Source: Plantago elongata (lineage: Eukaryota > Streptophyta > Magnoliopsida > Lamiales > Plantaginaceae). From it: a DNA stretch of 39,376 bases. Position 1 is the first letter of the stretch. Each line of letters starts with the position of its first letter. Position numbers and translations under genes: made by a program. The notes beneath the pieces were generated by a model, which searched no databases, was not told the DNA's origin, and was given only the letters and a program-made list of their open reading frames with translations. Of the stretch, positions 23,901 to 31,957 are shown one piece after another. Location of the stretch: NCBI GenBank assembly GCA_036897095.1, contig JAYMSP010000893.1:1-39376 (forward strand), read 5' to 3'.

Positions 23901-26900
23901 GATACCTTGGGAAACATGGGAACTAAATCCAAGAAAACACTGTTGTCAAGCTGAAGCTCAAAACACTCCAATACCTTCAACATAAAACTCCAGTAAGGAT
24001 CTAAAAGTTAAAACTACAGTGGTAGCGCTAGCATACCAATTGAAAAAATGAGGACATGAAATACAGTGAACTCACAATGTCAAAAACTCGGTTTGGATCC
24101 AAATCAAAGTGGCCAATCAACGACTGCAAATTACTCAAATATCAGAAAAGTATGAGCGAGAAATGCATTTAAATAGATTAAATTTCTAATACCTTAATGA
24201 TGCCAACTATTGCGACTGATGCATTCTCAACAGAGGCTTTAGGAAGCTGACAGAGGAGTGTAATCTACAAGATATCACACATCAAAAGTGGTTAGGACAG
24301 ATTACTAGAAAACAAGTATAATAAAGGGAAAGTACTAAGGAAAGACTGTTGGACATGTATAATAAAGGAAAACTGATAGAATCTTGTGGAGTCTGAATGT
24401 TATCACAAATTGTCTGCAACAGGGCATTAAAGGCCAGATAAGAAATAAGAAGAAAAATCACTAATTTTTTTCAAAAGCCTTAATAAACATATTATTATTC
24501 CCTCCGTCCGTAACTCCCAACTCAACTTCTCATTCACTTTTGCTTTAGTAAATTTTATTTTATGAGATGAATGAATGAATATAATAATGTAATAGAATTG
24601 ATTATTTAAAAACCCATATATTCTATACAAATGGCAAATAGTTCTTCAGATCCTTCTAAAAGACGATGGAAACTTGAGATCAAAACCCATATTTACTTCT
24701 CTTTTCTCGATTCCTTTTCTTTCCTTTATCTTATTATGTGGCTTGTATTGTTTTGATTGGACTAAGTGATAAGTAATGCATCTATCTTCTTATTTAATGC
24801 TTAGTTTGATGTTTTGAACTTTAAAATATTAAGTATATAATTAAACGTCCACGTGCCCATTTTTTTGTATTTAAGTGTCCCGACGTATCAGTATCGTCTC
24901 CGTACCCGTGCTTCCTAGCATGGTACAACTTTGCGATAATGTGTTTTTGCTTTGTCCATTTACCCCCACATGAAATTAGATTAGCTAGTCTATGGCCCTT
25001 GTAGATAGCTAGCTGCTTAAATTAGATTCTTCTAGAAAGTATGTCTCTTTCATGTGAAAACACATTAATTTATGTATAAATTTGCTTAGTAGCTTTTTAT
25101 ATAACAAACAAGTTCAGTTCGGATTAGTAATGTTCAGGTGAAGAGAATAAGAGCCTAACTAAAATTAAATTAGAGTTGCCGTGAATAGCAAAAATAACCC
25201 ATGTAATTGACTATCCTATATACTCCCTTCGTCCCAAATCAAATGTCTCATTTTCAGTTATTACAGTTAACAATTTTAACTTTGACTACAATATAATCTT
25301 AAACCGTAAATGTAAAATCTTCATTAAAATCATATAATTAAATTTTCCCTCGTATCGGGCTCAACTACCACGAGTTCGAACACAAATTTTAAGAGAAAAG
25401 TGAATCAAGTAGGAGAGATGGTGATAAAGTATAAGACTATAAGAGTGTGAATAAATTAGGAGAGAGAATGAAAAAGTAGTACATAGAGATTCTCATTAAG
25501 GGGTGAGAAGTCGAAATCAATTTGATAAGGTATAAGAGAGTCATTTTACATTTACGGTTTAATATTAAATCATAGTCAAAGTTGAAATTTGTAAACTGCA
25601 AAATATCAAAATAAGACACTTGATCTGGGAAGGGGGAGTAATATTTGAGGGTGAAGTTAAATTGAGAGCAACTTTTGTTATATTGAGAGCAATCATATTT
25701 ATATCAGGAAAGATTGCATCTTAATTTATTAATTACTCCCTTTGTCCTAACTTCATCTTCCCGAATTCCATTTTCGTCTGTCCCAACTTCATCTTCTCAC
25801 CTCCTTAAATGAAAAAAACCTTTCTCCTACTTTATACACTATCTCTTCTACGTAAATCACTATTTGTCATACTTTATTCACTCTTTTTCCTACTTTATCA
25901 CCATCTCTCCTACTTGCTTCACTGTTCTCTTAAAACTTGTACACGGCCCCGTGGGAAGATGAAACCAGGACGGAGGGAGTATTTCCTAAAATAAATGTGA
26001 TTTTTTTTTTTAAACGCAAAGGTGACTCGGAGCCCCGACCTATTGGTTGGAGAGAAAGCATCTTACCAACTGAGTTGTAATCCGTTGTCATAAAATAAAC
26101 GTGATTGATCTCAATATGACAAATTGTGCTCTCGATTTAACACCAGACAATATTTAAAGAGGGAGACATCAATGAGAAAAGGGCATTTAACCCAAAATTG
26201 ATAGTATAGAGAAATGTCTTACAATGTATTTGGTGAACTATTCACAACAATAGATGGCCTTCTATCTATAACATGATGCAGTGGCATGTGATTGACAAGA
26301 GGCTGGTATGGTGTTTTATTCAAACACTTGGGCAATAAAAGAAAAAAGAGGTATGTCGATGCTAACCTTTGTAGCATTCACTCCAACAAACCATAACATT
26401 TATTTTTTTGCATGTTTGGCTCGAGGGAAATAGTAGAACATTAATTCGGAAGATAAAGTGAAAGAGCATTTATCAGGGGATACGCTACTAATTGCACATT
26501 AAGTAATTAAGGGGCAGACCAAGCACAACATGAAATATTCATGAAATACGATATGCCAAACGATATTCAAGTACCATTAGGTAAATGATAGATATAAAAA
26601 CATATAGCATCCAAAGTGTTCACTTGAGCATTCAAGAAACCGTTCTCACATACTAGACCTCTACCAAATGATTTAATCTCGCATGTAAGCAAAAAGATCA
26701 TAAAACTTCGAATGTGTAAAACCAAGAAACCATTTTTATGTTAGAACAGTGGCAAAAAAGAAGATAGTCCAAGTCCCATACACAATTAGCATACATGGCC
26801 ATATACAACCGAAATAAAGAATCCAGGGATACAGAACAATACCAGCTTGGCATATCCTTCACTTTCTTCACGGAGCAAGTTAAACTTTGTTTGTTGATAA

Positions 26901-29900
26901 AGAAGGCGGGTGTTTACTCGAACCTGAAATCGAAACATGACAATTAAAATGTCATAACTTAAGCAATACATCTCCAAAAGTGTCGAGTACGGAAGCATTT
27001 GATTTAGGTGTCGAATGGTACCTCCTTTGACTTGAGATCTGCTGCTTTTATTTTTATCAATTCACACTCCCACAAAAACTCTTCCTACAATTTGTTAGGA
27101 ACGCTAAGTTCTTCATAAATAAGTTATGGGTCAAGGAAGCAAAAGTTCCAAATAAACTCACCTCACATCGCTCCTGAAAAAATCTCAGTGGGACCAATGC
27201 AGATTCCACCAGCCATTTTGCCTTGCAATGAAAACAACAAAAGAAATGTGACAAAAAAGACATTGTGAATGGACATATAACACAATAGGATCAGATAGGA
27301 ACTCCCAAACATGATGAAAAGCAAAGAGAAAAAAAATCATTTTTTCATTAGATATGTTTGCTAGGTTCGTCATGGTGATAATAGTTGAAAAACTTCCAGG
27401 AACTGAGGAACCACAGCTTCAGTTCTCGTAGATTAAATTTAGGTAGATATATTTGGTAGCATAAATCTTTTAGAAGTGTCTGAAGACTTATAAACCACTA
27501 CATTACACTTGTGATTAACATGCCCTTGACTATAGCAAGTTTTATCCTCTAACTATATGATGTATCAATGTACTATGATGAATGCAACAGCTAAATCTCA
27601 TTTCATAATGGGATCACCAATCTTGCAAAATTCAATGCGTATAGGTTGGAGAGGTGCAATAACTTTCAAGAGCATGTTAGTTTAGCCTAGTTAGTAACAT
27701 AGACGATGTACATAAAATAAGCTTTCACAAGCTAATTAGACAGTAGTTTATTTAAAATCCTAAGCATTATAAAATCATCTACCGTAAGAATAGAAAGGAA
27801 AATTTATAAAATAGTTGTTACAATTAGGGTATATTTTTTACAAAGTAGAGATTTGGCTTTAGCTATATTTAATAAAAATGTATAAAAATATACCCAATAT
27901 ACCCTCCTACATTTACTACTTGCTCAGTTTAGTCATGTTCTTAATTTAGCATGCATCAAACAATAATATGTACATTATATCTCGCATTTAAATGAAAAGG
28001 ACATACTCACTACTAACTTTCAATATACTAAAACACAACATCGATTTTTTACATTCTTTAGTATGATTTGTGTACACTAATGTTGTTAGATGATTGACGA
28101 GAATATGAGTGCATCAATTCCAAGTAAAGTTAGATGTGGTTGCTCTATTTAGGTGACTATGTTGCTTGGTCGAATTTTGTGATGCATGGTAGTGATTGAC
28201 AAAGAAGTCAAGCTATTTGTCTTGCCTATTCTTGGTTTATTGTGTTCCTTGGTTTAGTATGCTTGGTTGTTGTTACTTAGATTTGATGGTGTGTCTTGAT
28301 TTGGGCATTGCTTGACTGTTGTGTTGTTCGGTCAGAATTTTTCCATGGTTTGTGGTGGTCAATGTAGAAAACAATGTGTCTTGGTGATGCTTGGTTGTTT
28401 TTGTTGATGAACGTTGTTTGTGTTTTTATCTCATTAGCAATTAGTTTGTTTCTATACTCGGTGAAGCCTAATCTGGTGATTCATCAATTTAGACACTACA
28501 AAATAGTATTAATCACTAAATAGTAAGAAAGATTTATAATCACGAATTTGTAATAAAAAACCAAAAACAATCAATATTAATTTATTGTTTCTCATCATGA
28601 TAAACCTCGAGCGTTTATTGTCCTAGTTATAATACTTCTAGCTCATGTCCACCCCGAAACCATGGCCCTAGTCAACCTTAGAAAAGCATTGTTAAGCAAT
28701 ATATTCATAAGCAGTCATCACCTACGGCCAAGAGCGGTTTACATAAAGATTTATAAGAAAACTCTCAAATCATCACAAAGTTCTCATACACCTTTTTAGT
28801 GTTATCATTTTTCAAAGTAGATACTCTTATTTTCTGAAAGTCTATGAATCAGTTGCTTGATATACTTGATAGGTTTCTATTAATGGGCGAAAGTTATGTA
28901 CATCTGTCTACCTAAGAAATACCTTTTAATATTGTGGTCGGAGGGAAGGAGAAAGGAATACAAACTTTTGGTTCATAGTAAAGCTATTATAATCTAATCT
29001 TTTAACTTCAAGCTACATATATTCATTTTTAATTTGACTAACTTTTCAAACTCAACCTCTCTTTTCTTGGACGTGTAAGGTGGGTAAGAATGAGAAAGAC
29101 GGGCCAAGACTGAATAAATTCAGAATAAGATGATGCAAGATTCTCTGTACTGGTGAAGCTAACCATAAGAAAATAATTAAAGCTGGACCACCCAAAGGAT
29201 AATACAAGTAACCACATGTAGGAACAAGTGAGGCTGGCTGCAGCTCATTTTGTGAAGTCTCAGTTTAACGGAGACACTAGAAAGAACAATAACTGCACGA
29301 AAACAAGTTATGAACAGATGCTAACCAGTTTGATCAGGCGAGAGCGGTTTTCACCAAGCATGGTAATCTGCAATGTTTATAAGCAATAAACCCTCAGTTT
29401 TATCAAGGACTATTATTGAACGATGCACTACAATTTACAACGTTTCATTCTGCATTAAGTTTCAGTTAGCATAATAGTGCATGTATACAAACGGAAGTGG
29501 TATAGTTAGTATTACTATCACTGTCATAAATTTTCCATGTGTTACACAAATCATCTAAACTGATCATGTTCAAACTGGACATTGACAATTTGACATGCTA
29601 AACTCTACGTAATTACCAGTTTCCAACTACTAAAAGAAGAGTGCATCATAAGAAAAAAATGTAACGATAGCAAGTTATGGGTCAAAGCCTGAAAATCAAA
29701 ACTCACATCTTGAGCCATTTGGGCAATAATATCAGCAAAATAAGATCCTACATCCCCCTCTTGATCACAATCCGAAAACTCCACTGCCTCTAAAGCCGCT
29801 TTACATTTCGGAAAGGGCAAGTCCCCACGAAGCTGTCCACCAACCAAAACTTAAACATCAGCAACTAAACCAAATTTTAGAAACAAGCTTAAAATTAGCT

Positions 29901-30223
29901 TAACAACTAATTCAAATAAGTAAGATACCAGAACACTTGGTATAGAGTAAAACCTTTGAGTTATGTAGAAACTTAGGTGTTTTTAATCCGGTTTTCTGAA
30001 TTTAACTTCTTAGCCATACAGACAGTGAGAAATGTAATGTAGATGAATAAGCAAGCAAACAACAAAGCAGCTGATATCAATCAATTCATACCATAGTCGA
30101 ACATAGTTCGTACAGAAATCGTAGAACTGGTGCTGGAGAAGGAAACTTGAAATTGGAATTGGAAGCTCGCAATTCCTTCACGGAGTCTTCTGTAAAGTAG
30201 ACACACTGTAGAGGCAGAGCCAT
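3373..30223 (-). CDS. THO2: THO complex subunit 2 (THO2/THOC2), complete, 34 coding exons
   Basis: Scaffold subunit of the nuclear THO/TREX complex, which loads export factors on nascent mRNA; in Arabidopsis it also supports small-RNA production. Coding exons on the minus strand, 5' to 3': 30223-30092, 29832-29707, 29367-29326, 27221-27162, 27084-27022, 26923-26843, 24264-24193, 24123-24076, 23974-23906, 23782-23649, 22330-22255, 21597-21404, 20891-20811, 20695-20494, 20406-20170, 20079-19999, 19925-19806, 19721-19662, 18570-18443, 15923-15827, 15746-15618, 14248-14145, 13906-13726, 13538-13360, 13279-12673, 12570-12466, 11178-11023, 10942-10862, 8952-8766, 8649-8561, 6408-6330, 6216-5249, 3851-3550, 3442-3373. 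All junctions are GT-AG, phases agree throughout, and the total is 5340 nt (1779 residues plus TAA). The start is the ATG opening MALPLQCVYF, matching plant THO2 N-termini. Order: N-terminal helical region, Thoc2 domain (about 540-626), Tho2 C-terminal domain (about 895-1215), disordered charged tail. The least certain exon is 8649-8561, whose acceptor was chosen by phase. Confidence 0.96.
3852..5248 (-). other. THO2 intron 32 (1.4 kb)
   Basis: AT-rich intron between the two tail exons. I see no terminal-repeat element, no RNA gene and no coherent reading frame. Confidence 0.6.
7377..7462. repeat. Short array of TCAGTTC-type repeats in THO2 intron 30
   Basis: The motif TTCAGTTC or a close variant (TTCAGTTG, ACTTAGTT) recurs about nine times in some 85 bp, with irregular spacing of 5-20 bp. 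It is a low-order degenerate repeat with no coding sense. Confidence 0.5.
8163..8360. mobile_element. Stowaway-like MITE in THO2 intron 30
   Basis: The left end is ACTCCCTCGCTTTTCTCTAC and the right end is GGAAACGGATGGAGTA, an imperfect terminal inverted repeat of the CTCCNTCCGT type next to TA. It is about 200 bp and non-coding. Confidence 0.55.
8953..10861 (-). other. THO2 intron 28 (1.9 kb), composite of repeat fragments
   Basis: Contains a GC-richer block with AATAGCGG-type motifs (9150-9540), a MITE left end near 9768 (TACTCCCTTCATCC), a unique-looking segment 9830-10215, a MITE right end at about 10425-10436 (GGAGGGAGGGAGTG), and a run of ten Gs near 10612. No intact gene is present. 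Confidence 0.5.
9150..9545. repeat. Block with repeated AATAGCGG/CCGCTATT motifs
   Basis: Motifs such as GAATAGTGGCCGCTCGG, GACCGCTATTCGAA, CGAATAGCAGCGGCCAATAG and CATGAGCGGCC recur in both orientations within about 400 bp, in otherwise AT-rich intron sequence. On the minus strand 9540-9340 is open for 66 codons, ending in an acidic stretch, but it matches nothing I recognise. It may be a fragment of a DNA transposon. Confidence 0.35.
10862..15923 (-). CDS. THO2: THO2 exons 20-28, Tho2 C-terminal domain
   Basis: Nine exons encode residues about 669-1215. Exon 25 (13279-12673, 607 nt) is the second longest and the best conserved part of the gene. It reads MLPSKAWNSLSPDLYATFWG, then a coiled-coil-like stretch SSAIAKRKKDKERIQDSLDR, then LSSCPDTLKINMEFLQRCIF and PMICCCTEYEVGRLGRFLFE. 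Exons 26-27 contain ECGNMPGFAMYYRYPNSERV, VHWKWIQRITKLLI and NALIMLTKISGVFPVTRKSG. Exon 28 closes the folded region with IKNDEREDLKVLATGVAAAL. The segments align without gaps to the recalled plant family. Confidence 0.96.
11530..11810 (+). repeat. Degenerate repeats around GGGAATTAATGTTGTG
   Basis: GGGGAATTAATGTTGTG at 11530 and again at about 11757, with related versions (GAAATTTATGTTGTGA, GAGATTATGTTGTGATTG, AGGGAATTAATATTG) between and after. Several copies are followed by GTGAGTTTTTATAACT-like sequence, giving a unit of about 35-40 bp where they are adjacent. The block is flanked by CCTATACAATAGGAAAGTCC and CCTATTCTAATGGAAAGTCG. This may be a remnant of a terminal-repeat element. Confidence 0.4.
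11904..11965. repeat. (ATT)n microsatellite, about 20 units
   Basis: An uninterrupted ATT/TTA run of 62 bp in THO2 intron 26. The lack of interruptions suggests it is young and length-variable. Confidence 0.95.
11982..12152. mobile_element. Small inverted-repeat element (MITE-like) beside the microsatellite
   Basis: Begins ACAGTAAAAACTC and ends GTTTCCATTGT, which pair imperfectly. Internal AGAGTTTATTCCT is repeated (12032 and 12108). The sequence style, ACTCTATA with alternating AT blocks, resembles a dispersed plant repeat I recall but cannot name with certainty. Confidence 0.35.
14249..15617 (-). other. THO2 intron 21 (1.4 kb) with a MITE
   Basis: The MITE at 14585-14822 is the only identifiable element. 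The rest (14823-15617) is AT-rich with no gene or RNA seen. Confidence 0.55.
14585..14822. mobile_element. Stowaway-like MITE, family A copy 2
   Basis: The interior CAAGTTTTAAGACAAAATT followed by repeated GAATAAAGTAGGAAAGA blocks matches the copies at 2537 and 25341. The right end GTTTGGGACGTAGGGAGTA is well kept and the left end (TTGGTCCAGGCACAAG) is degenerate. A second inner GTTTGGGACAGACC just before the right end suggests a small terminal duplication. Confidence 0.6.
15924..18442 (-). other. THO2 intron 19 (2.5 kb) with an exon-like insert
   Basis: The segment 16740-18250 is visibly less AT-rich than the flanks and has word usage like transcribed sequence. On the minus strand it has several open stretches (16990-16715, 17078-16872, 17704-17483, 18319-18083) separated by stops and frame changes. 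I recognise no family. It may be a captured or retrocopied gene fragment or a decayed retroelement. Direct repeats at 17687-17822 are listed separately. Confidence 0.35.
17687..17822. repeat. Triplicated direct repeat with core GAAACATCTGATGTATTCTG
   Basis: The 20-base core occurs three times, ending at about 17730, 17775 and 17820. Two copies are preceded by AATAGGATGNGCCATTCAAA; the middle one is preceded only by AATTGAAA. The downstream CCATTCAAAG starts a fourth, truncated copy. The near identity points to a recent local duplication. Confidence 0.75.
18443..24264 (-). CDS. THO2: THO2 exons 7-19, helical core and Thoc2 domain
   Basis: Thirteen exons encode residues 169 to about 669. Exons 7-15 give the conserved helical scaffold (for example LGFKFQYYQRMEI, GKINLAATGKDLMDDEKQGD and ALDMETLAVTER). 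Exons 16-18 (20079-19999, 19925-19806, 19721-19662) carry the Thoc2 signature, with DERFPMIMAARQTAR followed by LAKENLKQLGRMVAKLAHANP. Exon 19 gives LEYDILEYVVVERLAQGG and ASFWGHL. Intron 17, inside this block, is only 84 nt and stop-free (see separate entry). The family identity rests on recalled plant THO2 sequences, and the splice phases are seen directly. Confidence 0.95.
18571..19661 (-). other. THO2 intron 18 (1.1 kb)
   Basis: AT-rich intron with no terminal-repeat element or RNA gene visible. The plus-strand stretch 18900-19350 looks slightly more complex but has no sustained reading frame. Confidence 0.5.
19722..19805 (-). other. THO2 intron 17: 84-nt, stop-free, in-frame intron (exitron-like)
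   Basis: This intron lies between exon 17 (ending RTIVNQ) and exon 18 (starting IEAYRDMI). It begins GTTATT and ends TTTGCAG, is exactly 28 codons long in phase 0 and contains no stop. Retention would add VIELIIHQIGSVDADPELKD plus eight more residues just after the Thoc2 domain signature. Of the other introns tested with lengths that are multiples of three (7, 9, 14, 15 and 25), all carry an in-frame stop. Removal is assumed because the recalled plant proteins join VNQ directly to IEAYRDM. Confidence 0.7.
20892..21403 (-). other. THO2 intron 12 (512 bp)
   Basis: An AT-rich spacer between exons 12 and 13. Nothing recognisable is in it. Confidence 0.5.
21598..22254 (-). other. THO2 intron 11 (657 bp) with decayed MITE and a hairpin
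   Basis: Decayed Stowaway-like sequence spans about 21715-22030, with right part GGGAAGTTTTAACCAGGATG and interior GAATGAATGAATAAAAAGAG. The perfect 13-bp inverted repeat at 22063-22115 is listed separately. Confidence 0.45.
22063..22115. repeat. Perfect 13-bp inverted repeat (hairpin), 27-nt loop
   Basis: TCTTGACTATTAC (22063-22075) is the exact reverse complement of GTAATAGTCAAGA (22103-22115). The loop contains a smaller pairing ACTA/TAGT. It lies in THO2 intron 11 and could be the remains of a tiny inverted-repeat element. Confidence 0.8.
22331..23648 (-). other. THO2 intron 10 (1.3 kb)
   Basis: A Stowaway-like left end ACTCCCACCATCCCACTCTA lies at about 22989, followed by related interior sequence to about 23180, without a clear right end. 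A GTTTT/ACAC-type low-complexity patch lies at 22850-22935. No gene is seen. Confidence 0.45.
25220..25640. mobile_element. Stowaway-like MITE carrying a nested family A MITE
   Basis: The outer ends are TACTCCCTTCGTCCCAAATC (25220) and GATCTGGGAAGGGGGAGTA (to 25640). The arms are long inverted repeats: AACTTTGACTA.AAT....AAACCGTAAATGTAAAAT on the left is mirrored on the right as ATTTTACATTTACGGTTTAAT...TAGTCAAAGTT. Between the arms, about 25341-25525, lies a different sequence with AATTTTAAGAGAAAAGTGAA and GAATAAATTAGGAGAGAG, matching the family A copies. Confidence 0.7.
25341..25525. mobile_element. Family A MITE (copy 3) inserted in the outer MITE
   Basis: The interior matches the elements at 2537 and 14585: AATTTTAAGAGAAAAGTG, AGGAGAGATGGTGATAAAGT, GATTCTCATTAAGGGGTGAG. 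Its own termini (near CTCGTATCGGGCTCAAC and GTCGAAATCAATTTGAT) are eroded, so the borders are approximate. Confidence 0.55.
25733..25981. mobile_element. Family A MITE (copy 4), inverted, well preserved
   Basis: The left end TACTCCCTTTGTCCTAACTT and right end CCAGGACGGAGGGAGTA form a clear terminal inverted repeat with TA at both ends. The interior is the reverse complement of copies 1-3 (CTCCTACTTTATACACTATC, TTCACTGTTCTCTTAAAACT). It is about 250 bp and non-coding. Confidence 0.8.
25987..26106 (-). mobile_element. SINE-like / tRNA-derived retrocopy with poly(A) tail and 16-bp target duplication
   Basis: The flanks TAAAATAAATGTGATT (25987-26002) and TAAAATAAACGTGATT (26091-26106) are 16-bp direct repeats with one mismatch. 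On the minus strand the body (26090-26003) has a box-A-like ACTCAGTTGGTAAGATG, a box-B-like GGGGCTCCGAGTCACC, then TTTGCGTTTA followed by an A run. This is the layout of a pol III-derived retrotransposed copy. It is only about 88 bp, so it is a very short SINE head or a tRNA retropseudogene. It starts 5 bp from MITE copy 4. Confidence 0.7.
26843..30223 (-). CDS. THO2: THO2 exons 1-6, N-terminal region
   Basis: Six short exons (132, 126, 42, 60, 63 and 81 nt) encode residues 1-168, and every one is a multiple of three. Recognisable plant THO2 segments include MALPLQCVYF, VLRFLYELC, LVPLRFFQERC and RLLYQQTKFNLLREESEGYA. The start codon at 30223-30221 is the only ATG that gives this N-terminus. 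Because all six exons are in phase 0, skipping of any one would keep the frame. Intron 3 (2.1 kb) is the first of the enlarged introns. Confidence 0.95.
27222..29325 (-). other. THO2 intron 3 (2.1 kb)
   Basis: AT-rich. The part 28080-28480 is T/G-rich on the plus strand, with recurring GGTTGTTGTT/CTTGGT words but no reading frame. No MITE with recognisable ends, tRNA or other gene is seen. Confidence 0.5.
29368..29706 (-). other. THO2 intron 2 (339 bp)
   Basis: Ordinary AT-rich intron between exons 2 and 3. Nothing notable is in it. Confidence 0.6.
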
Positions 30224-30304
30224 TGTCGTCAATCTCTGAAACAATATCAATCAATAATCAGAAGTTGCAGCCTAGGGCAGGAGTTGAGGTATAATCATGG
30301 GTTC

Positions 30305-30312
30305 TAGGGTTT
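30305..30312 (-). promoter_or_regulatory. Telo-box (AAACCCTA) in the THO2 promoter/5' leader
   Basis: AAACCCTA is read on the minus strand about 82 bp upstream of the ATG. Telo-boxes near the transcription start, combined with site II motifs, are a known plant promoter architecture for growth-related genes. A TTTCAG followed by AGATTGACGACAATG just before the start could also be a 5'-UTR intron acceptor; that is not resolved. Confidence 0.5.
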
Positions 30313-30463
30313 GTTTCAGGTGGAATGGAACGAATTCAATTCAATTCCACAGTAGTAAGAATTAGAAATCGTAGGGAAGAAATGTACTTCAAGATCGGTC
30401 GAAAATTATCGATATGGTGGAAATCAGTGAAAGATGTCGTCGGGTCGGTCCATGGAGTAATCC

Positions 30464-30535
30464 TGGGCTACCAAGAGTAATTGGGCTGGCTGGGATGAAA
30501 TATGGGAAATGTTGCTCCAGGAACAACCCAGCCCA
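30464..30535. promoter_or_regulatory. Cluster of three site II (TGGGCT) elements upstream of THO2
   Basis: TGGGCT occurs at 30464-30469 and 30482-30487 on the plus strand, and as AGCCCA at 30530-30535. These lie 240-315 bp upstream of the THO2 ATG. Site II elements (TGGGCY) are known TCP-factor binding sites enriched in promoters of ribosomal, respiratory and cell-cycle genes of plants. The spacing and pairing with the telo-box support a promoter role here, which is inference. Confidence 0.55.
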
Positions 30536-30540
30536 AAACT

Positions 30541-31957
30541 TTCATAATTTTGCTAGTCGGGTTTTCGGCTCTGGTTAGTACTAACTTATTAGCTCGTTTA
30601 ACTTATTTTCAAAATAAATCTTATCTGTGAACACTTTAGACTCAATTCAGCAATAGTTTTTCCTAGTAATTTATTTTCAAATAAACCTTTTTGATGGACT
30701 AGTGTTGTTTAGCACTGAATTTTCAACATTATAAGCTTGTTTGATCATTAACTAATAACAAGAATAGTTGTGTTAACATGCAACTTCTTAAACCAGCTAA
30801 TTTTTTTTATAAAACTGGACAGGATAGATTTCTAAAGAATAAAAGATTAATCATATTTATTTTTATTCCAATAATATCACTAGCTAGTCAGGAGAGACTG
30901 CTCATGAATTCGCTTTGACACAAGAGACATATAACTACGGATCCTTCATGTAGTCAATGTGCATGCCACATTGAGGATACACTTCAATGTTGTTAATTGC
31001 ATCGCGATCGTTGTGCAAAGTGATCTGGGTGTAGCTGAAGGATACACATCGAGGGATGTCGCGCATCGCCCACGATACATTTTTTGCTAATGTTTTACTC
31101 CCATTTACAAAATATAGTGGTAAAATAAAGGGAAAGAGTGGAAAAGGAGAAGAGAAAAAAGAGATAAACAAAAGAAAAGGAAGAAAGAATAAAGAACATT
31201 CTTGGTGGATTGAGGTCAAACTCACCTACTCTCCTTCACTTTGCTTGCCTTTAAGGCTTTGGTTCATCAAGTTTTGGGCTTCGTTTTGTGATTAAAAATA
31301 TAAATTCAGATTTCATTTTTGGACGGTTTGGTTGAGTTATTTGTGTTGGGTTTGAGTTGGATTTAGTCCAGGACCATTTATATTGTTTGTTGTTTGATTT
31401 GGTTGAGTTGGATTTGGTGAATTATTGCAAAGTCCACTACTACAAATTGTCCATTTCCTTCTCAATTGTAGTTTGTGAATAAACAATTTTAAATTGGATT
31501 TATGTAGTATTGATAGACAAGAAAAGTGAATTTGAGTAAAATTTAAATTTGATATTTTTTAATAGAATTTGTTGAAATGAAATTAATTATAAAATTATTT
31601 ATTATTTTAATGAGAATGCAACACTAAAATTATTGAAACGGTAATATTGAACATATAATTTTTTACAAATTTTACGTTGTTTGAATTTTGTTTAAGTTTT
31701 CATCGTGTTTGTGTGGTGAATGGAGGGGAAACATAGAATTTCACTTGCCAAAGGGAAATAATCACAAACGGTAGAGAACTTAATATTACAAGACCTAGTG
31801 ACTAACATAGCAAAAGAGAGCACACAGACAATATTGAAAACATGTATATTACGCAAGTTTTTTTATTTAGCTAGGTTGTGTTGTGGAAAAACCTACAAAC
31901 CCGTTGGAAGTCGGACATTTTCCATAATTTTAAAACGAAATGTTCCTTGATGATCCA
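30541..31957. other. Intergenic spacer upstream of THO2
   Basis: No supported gene, though 31893-31952 may be the detached 3' end of the Myb/SANT-like pseudogene (see there). On the minus strand 31085-30942 is open and reads NVSWAMRDIPRCVSFSYTQ onward with coding-like composition, but it has no neighbouring exon or family match, so I do not call it. An A/G-rich tract lies at about 31120-31195, and 31400-31700 is very AT-rich. Confidence 0.4.

Larger units (their letters stand above)
24265..26842 (-). other. THO2 intron 6 (2.6 kb), the most element-rich intron
   Basis: Contains a MITE left end at about 24500 (TTCCCTCCGTCCGTAACTCC), a nested pair of MITEs (25220-25640), another MITE (25733-25981), and directly beside it a SINE-like retrocopy with target duplication (25987-26106). 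The remaining stretches are AT-rich with no coding signal. Confidence 0.7.

Noticed and set aside
26003..26090. Intact tRNA gene
   Set aside because: The box-like motifs are there, but acceptor-stem pairing is not evident, and the A tail with flanking target duplication shows a retrotransposed copy.
30935..31225. Candidate minus-strand exon (NVSWAMRDIPRCVSF...)
   Set aside because: Coding-like composition over about 48 residues only; no neighbouring exon, start or family match, so it is mentioned only in the spacer entry.
31056..31295. Plus-strand frame with a Lys/Glu-rich centre
   Set aside because: The Lys/Glu run reflects an A/G-rich tract; no domain and no supporting signals.
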